Assembly (NCBI GenBank): GCA_002431845.1
Contig: DJEH01000095.1
Location: 1-6,903, forward strand
Direction: 5' to 3'
Length of the DNA stretch: 6,903 nt
From: Prevotellaceae bacterium UBA5903
Lineage (GTDB): Bacteria > Bacteroidota > Bacteroidia > Bacteroidales > Bacteroidaceae
In this document: piece by piece, positions 6,478-6,903 of the stretch
Layout: each line of letters starts with the position of its first letter
Numbering within the stretch: the first letter of the stretch is position 1
Made by a program: the position numbers and the translations under genes
Notes under the pieces: generated by a model
Told to the model about the DNA's origin: nothing
What the model saw: only the letters and a program-made list of their open reading frames with translations
Databases searched by the model: none

Positions 6478-6903
6478 TTATTTCTTCAGCGTAGCGAGGT
6501 ATTCCTCGTGCAAGTAATAATACTTCTTCATGAACAATACGTATGCAATAGCCAATACTGTCAATGTTGCTATTAAATACATCCAATGACATAGCACCGT
6601 GTTCGAACATAGATAGATAAAGCCCAACGATACAGCCAACTGCATAGCCATATATAATAAGGTTACTTTCACATGCCCGATTTTAAGTTCATTCGCCATA
6701 ATCTGATAAGCGTGTTTCCTGTGTGCTTCACCCAAGTTCTCATGCAGCATGATACGATGCACAATGGTCAAGCATCCGTCTACACCATACACGAGCAAGA
6801 ATATTAGCCACGTAATGTCCCCCGTCTTCATTATCACATTGCCCAACAAAAACAGCATGATAAACGCTATACCGATTGATCCCACATCCCCAGCAAAACA
6901 TTT
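6478..6903 (-). CDS. WecA/MraY-type polyprenyl-phosphate sugar-1-phosphate transferase, C-terminal part
   Basis: C-terminal 141 residues of a glycosyltransferase family 4-type membrane enzyme; the N-terminus lies beyond the right edge. Such enzymes move a sugar-1-phosphate (commonly GlcNAc-1-P or a related N-acetylhexosamine) from UDP-sugar to undecaprenyl phosphate, starting O-antigen, capsule or exopolysaccharide synthesis. The fragment opens KCFAGDVGS, containing the conserved F.GD.GS motif with its active-site Asp. A GTG codon inside that motif (6883-6885) could be mistaken for a start but must be internal. The family's later cytoplasmic His/Arg motif appears as HENLGEAHRKHAYQ (54-67 of the fragment). 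Hydrophobic segments at about 10-25, 31-49, 79-98 and 106-125 fit the last membrane helices, followed by a basic tail ending LKK. The exact sugar is not deducible. wbuC follows on the same strand after 96 bp, probably in the same transcript. Confidence 0.88.
   Translation of the reverse strand, partial: KCFAGDVGSIGIAFIMLFLLGNVIMKTGDITWLIFLLVYGVDGCLTIVHRIMLHENLGEAHRKHAYQIMANELKIGHVKVTLLYMAMQLAVSLGFIYLCSNTVLCHWMYLIATLTVLAIAYVLFMKKYYYLHEEYLATLKK

Overview
The window looks like chromosome from a Bacteroidales bacterium, most likely Prevotella-like. The reasons are a DUF5686-family outer-membrane protein, Bacteroidetes-type TAnnTTTG promoter elements, gene starts preceded by A/T-rich leaders with no Shine-Dalgarno sequence, and the overall protein flavour. 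The genus is an inference. Five protein-coding genes are supported, and no rRNA, tRNA, CRISPR array or insertion sequence was seen.

Left half (+ strand): a full-length long RelA/SpoT homologue (103-2319) sits behind a good promoter candidate. After 21 nt comes a DUF5686-type outer-membrane beta-barrel protein (2341-4659), so the two are probably co-transcribed. The RelA/SpoT protein has an intact (p)ppGpp synthetase site and full regulatory C-terminus. Its HD hydrolase residues are replaced, so it should make but not degrade the alarmone.

Right half (- strand): a gene for an AEC-family (auxin efflux carrier-like) permease (4740-5648) converges on the DUF5686 gene. Beyond a structured 250-bp gap lie a WbuC-type cupin metalloprotein (5899-6381) and the C-terminal 141 codons of a WecA/MraY-type polyprenyl-phosphate sugar-1-phosphate transferase (6478-6903), which runs off the right edge. 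The last two point to surface-polysaccharide assembly.

The least ordinary stretch is the gap at 5649-5898. It holds three consecutive inverted repeats (5710-5757, 5765-5812, 5838-5883). Two of them have arms of about 20 nt that are nearly perfect. The same gap has promoter-like elements in both directions. The simplest reading is a terminator for the wbuC transcript followed by the promoter region of the AEC gene, but a small unannotated RNA is possible. I did not find a convincing new defence or mobile system; the other genes are members of known families.
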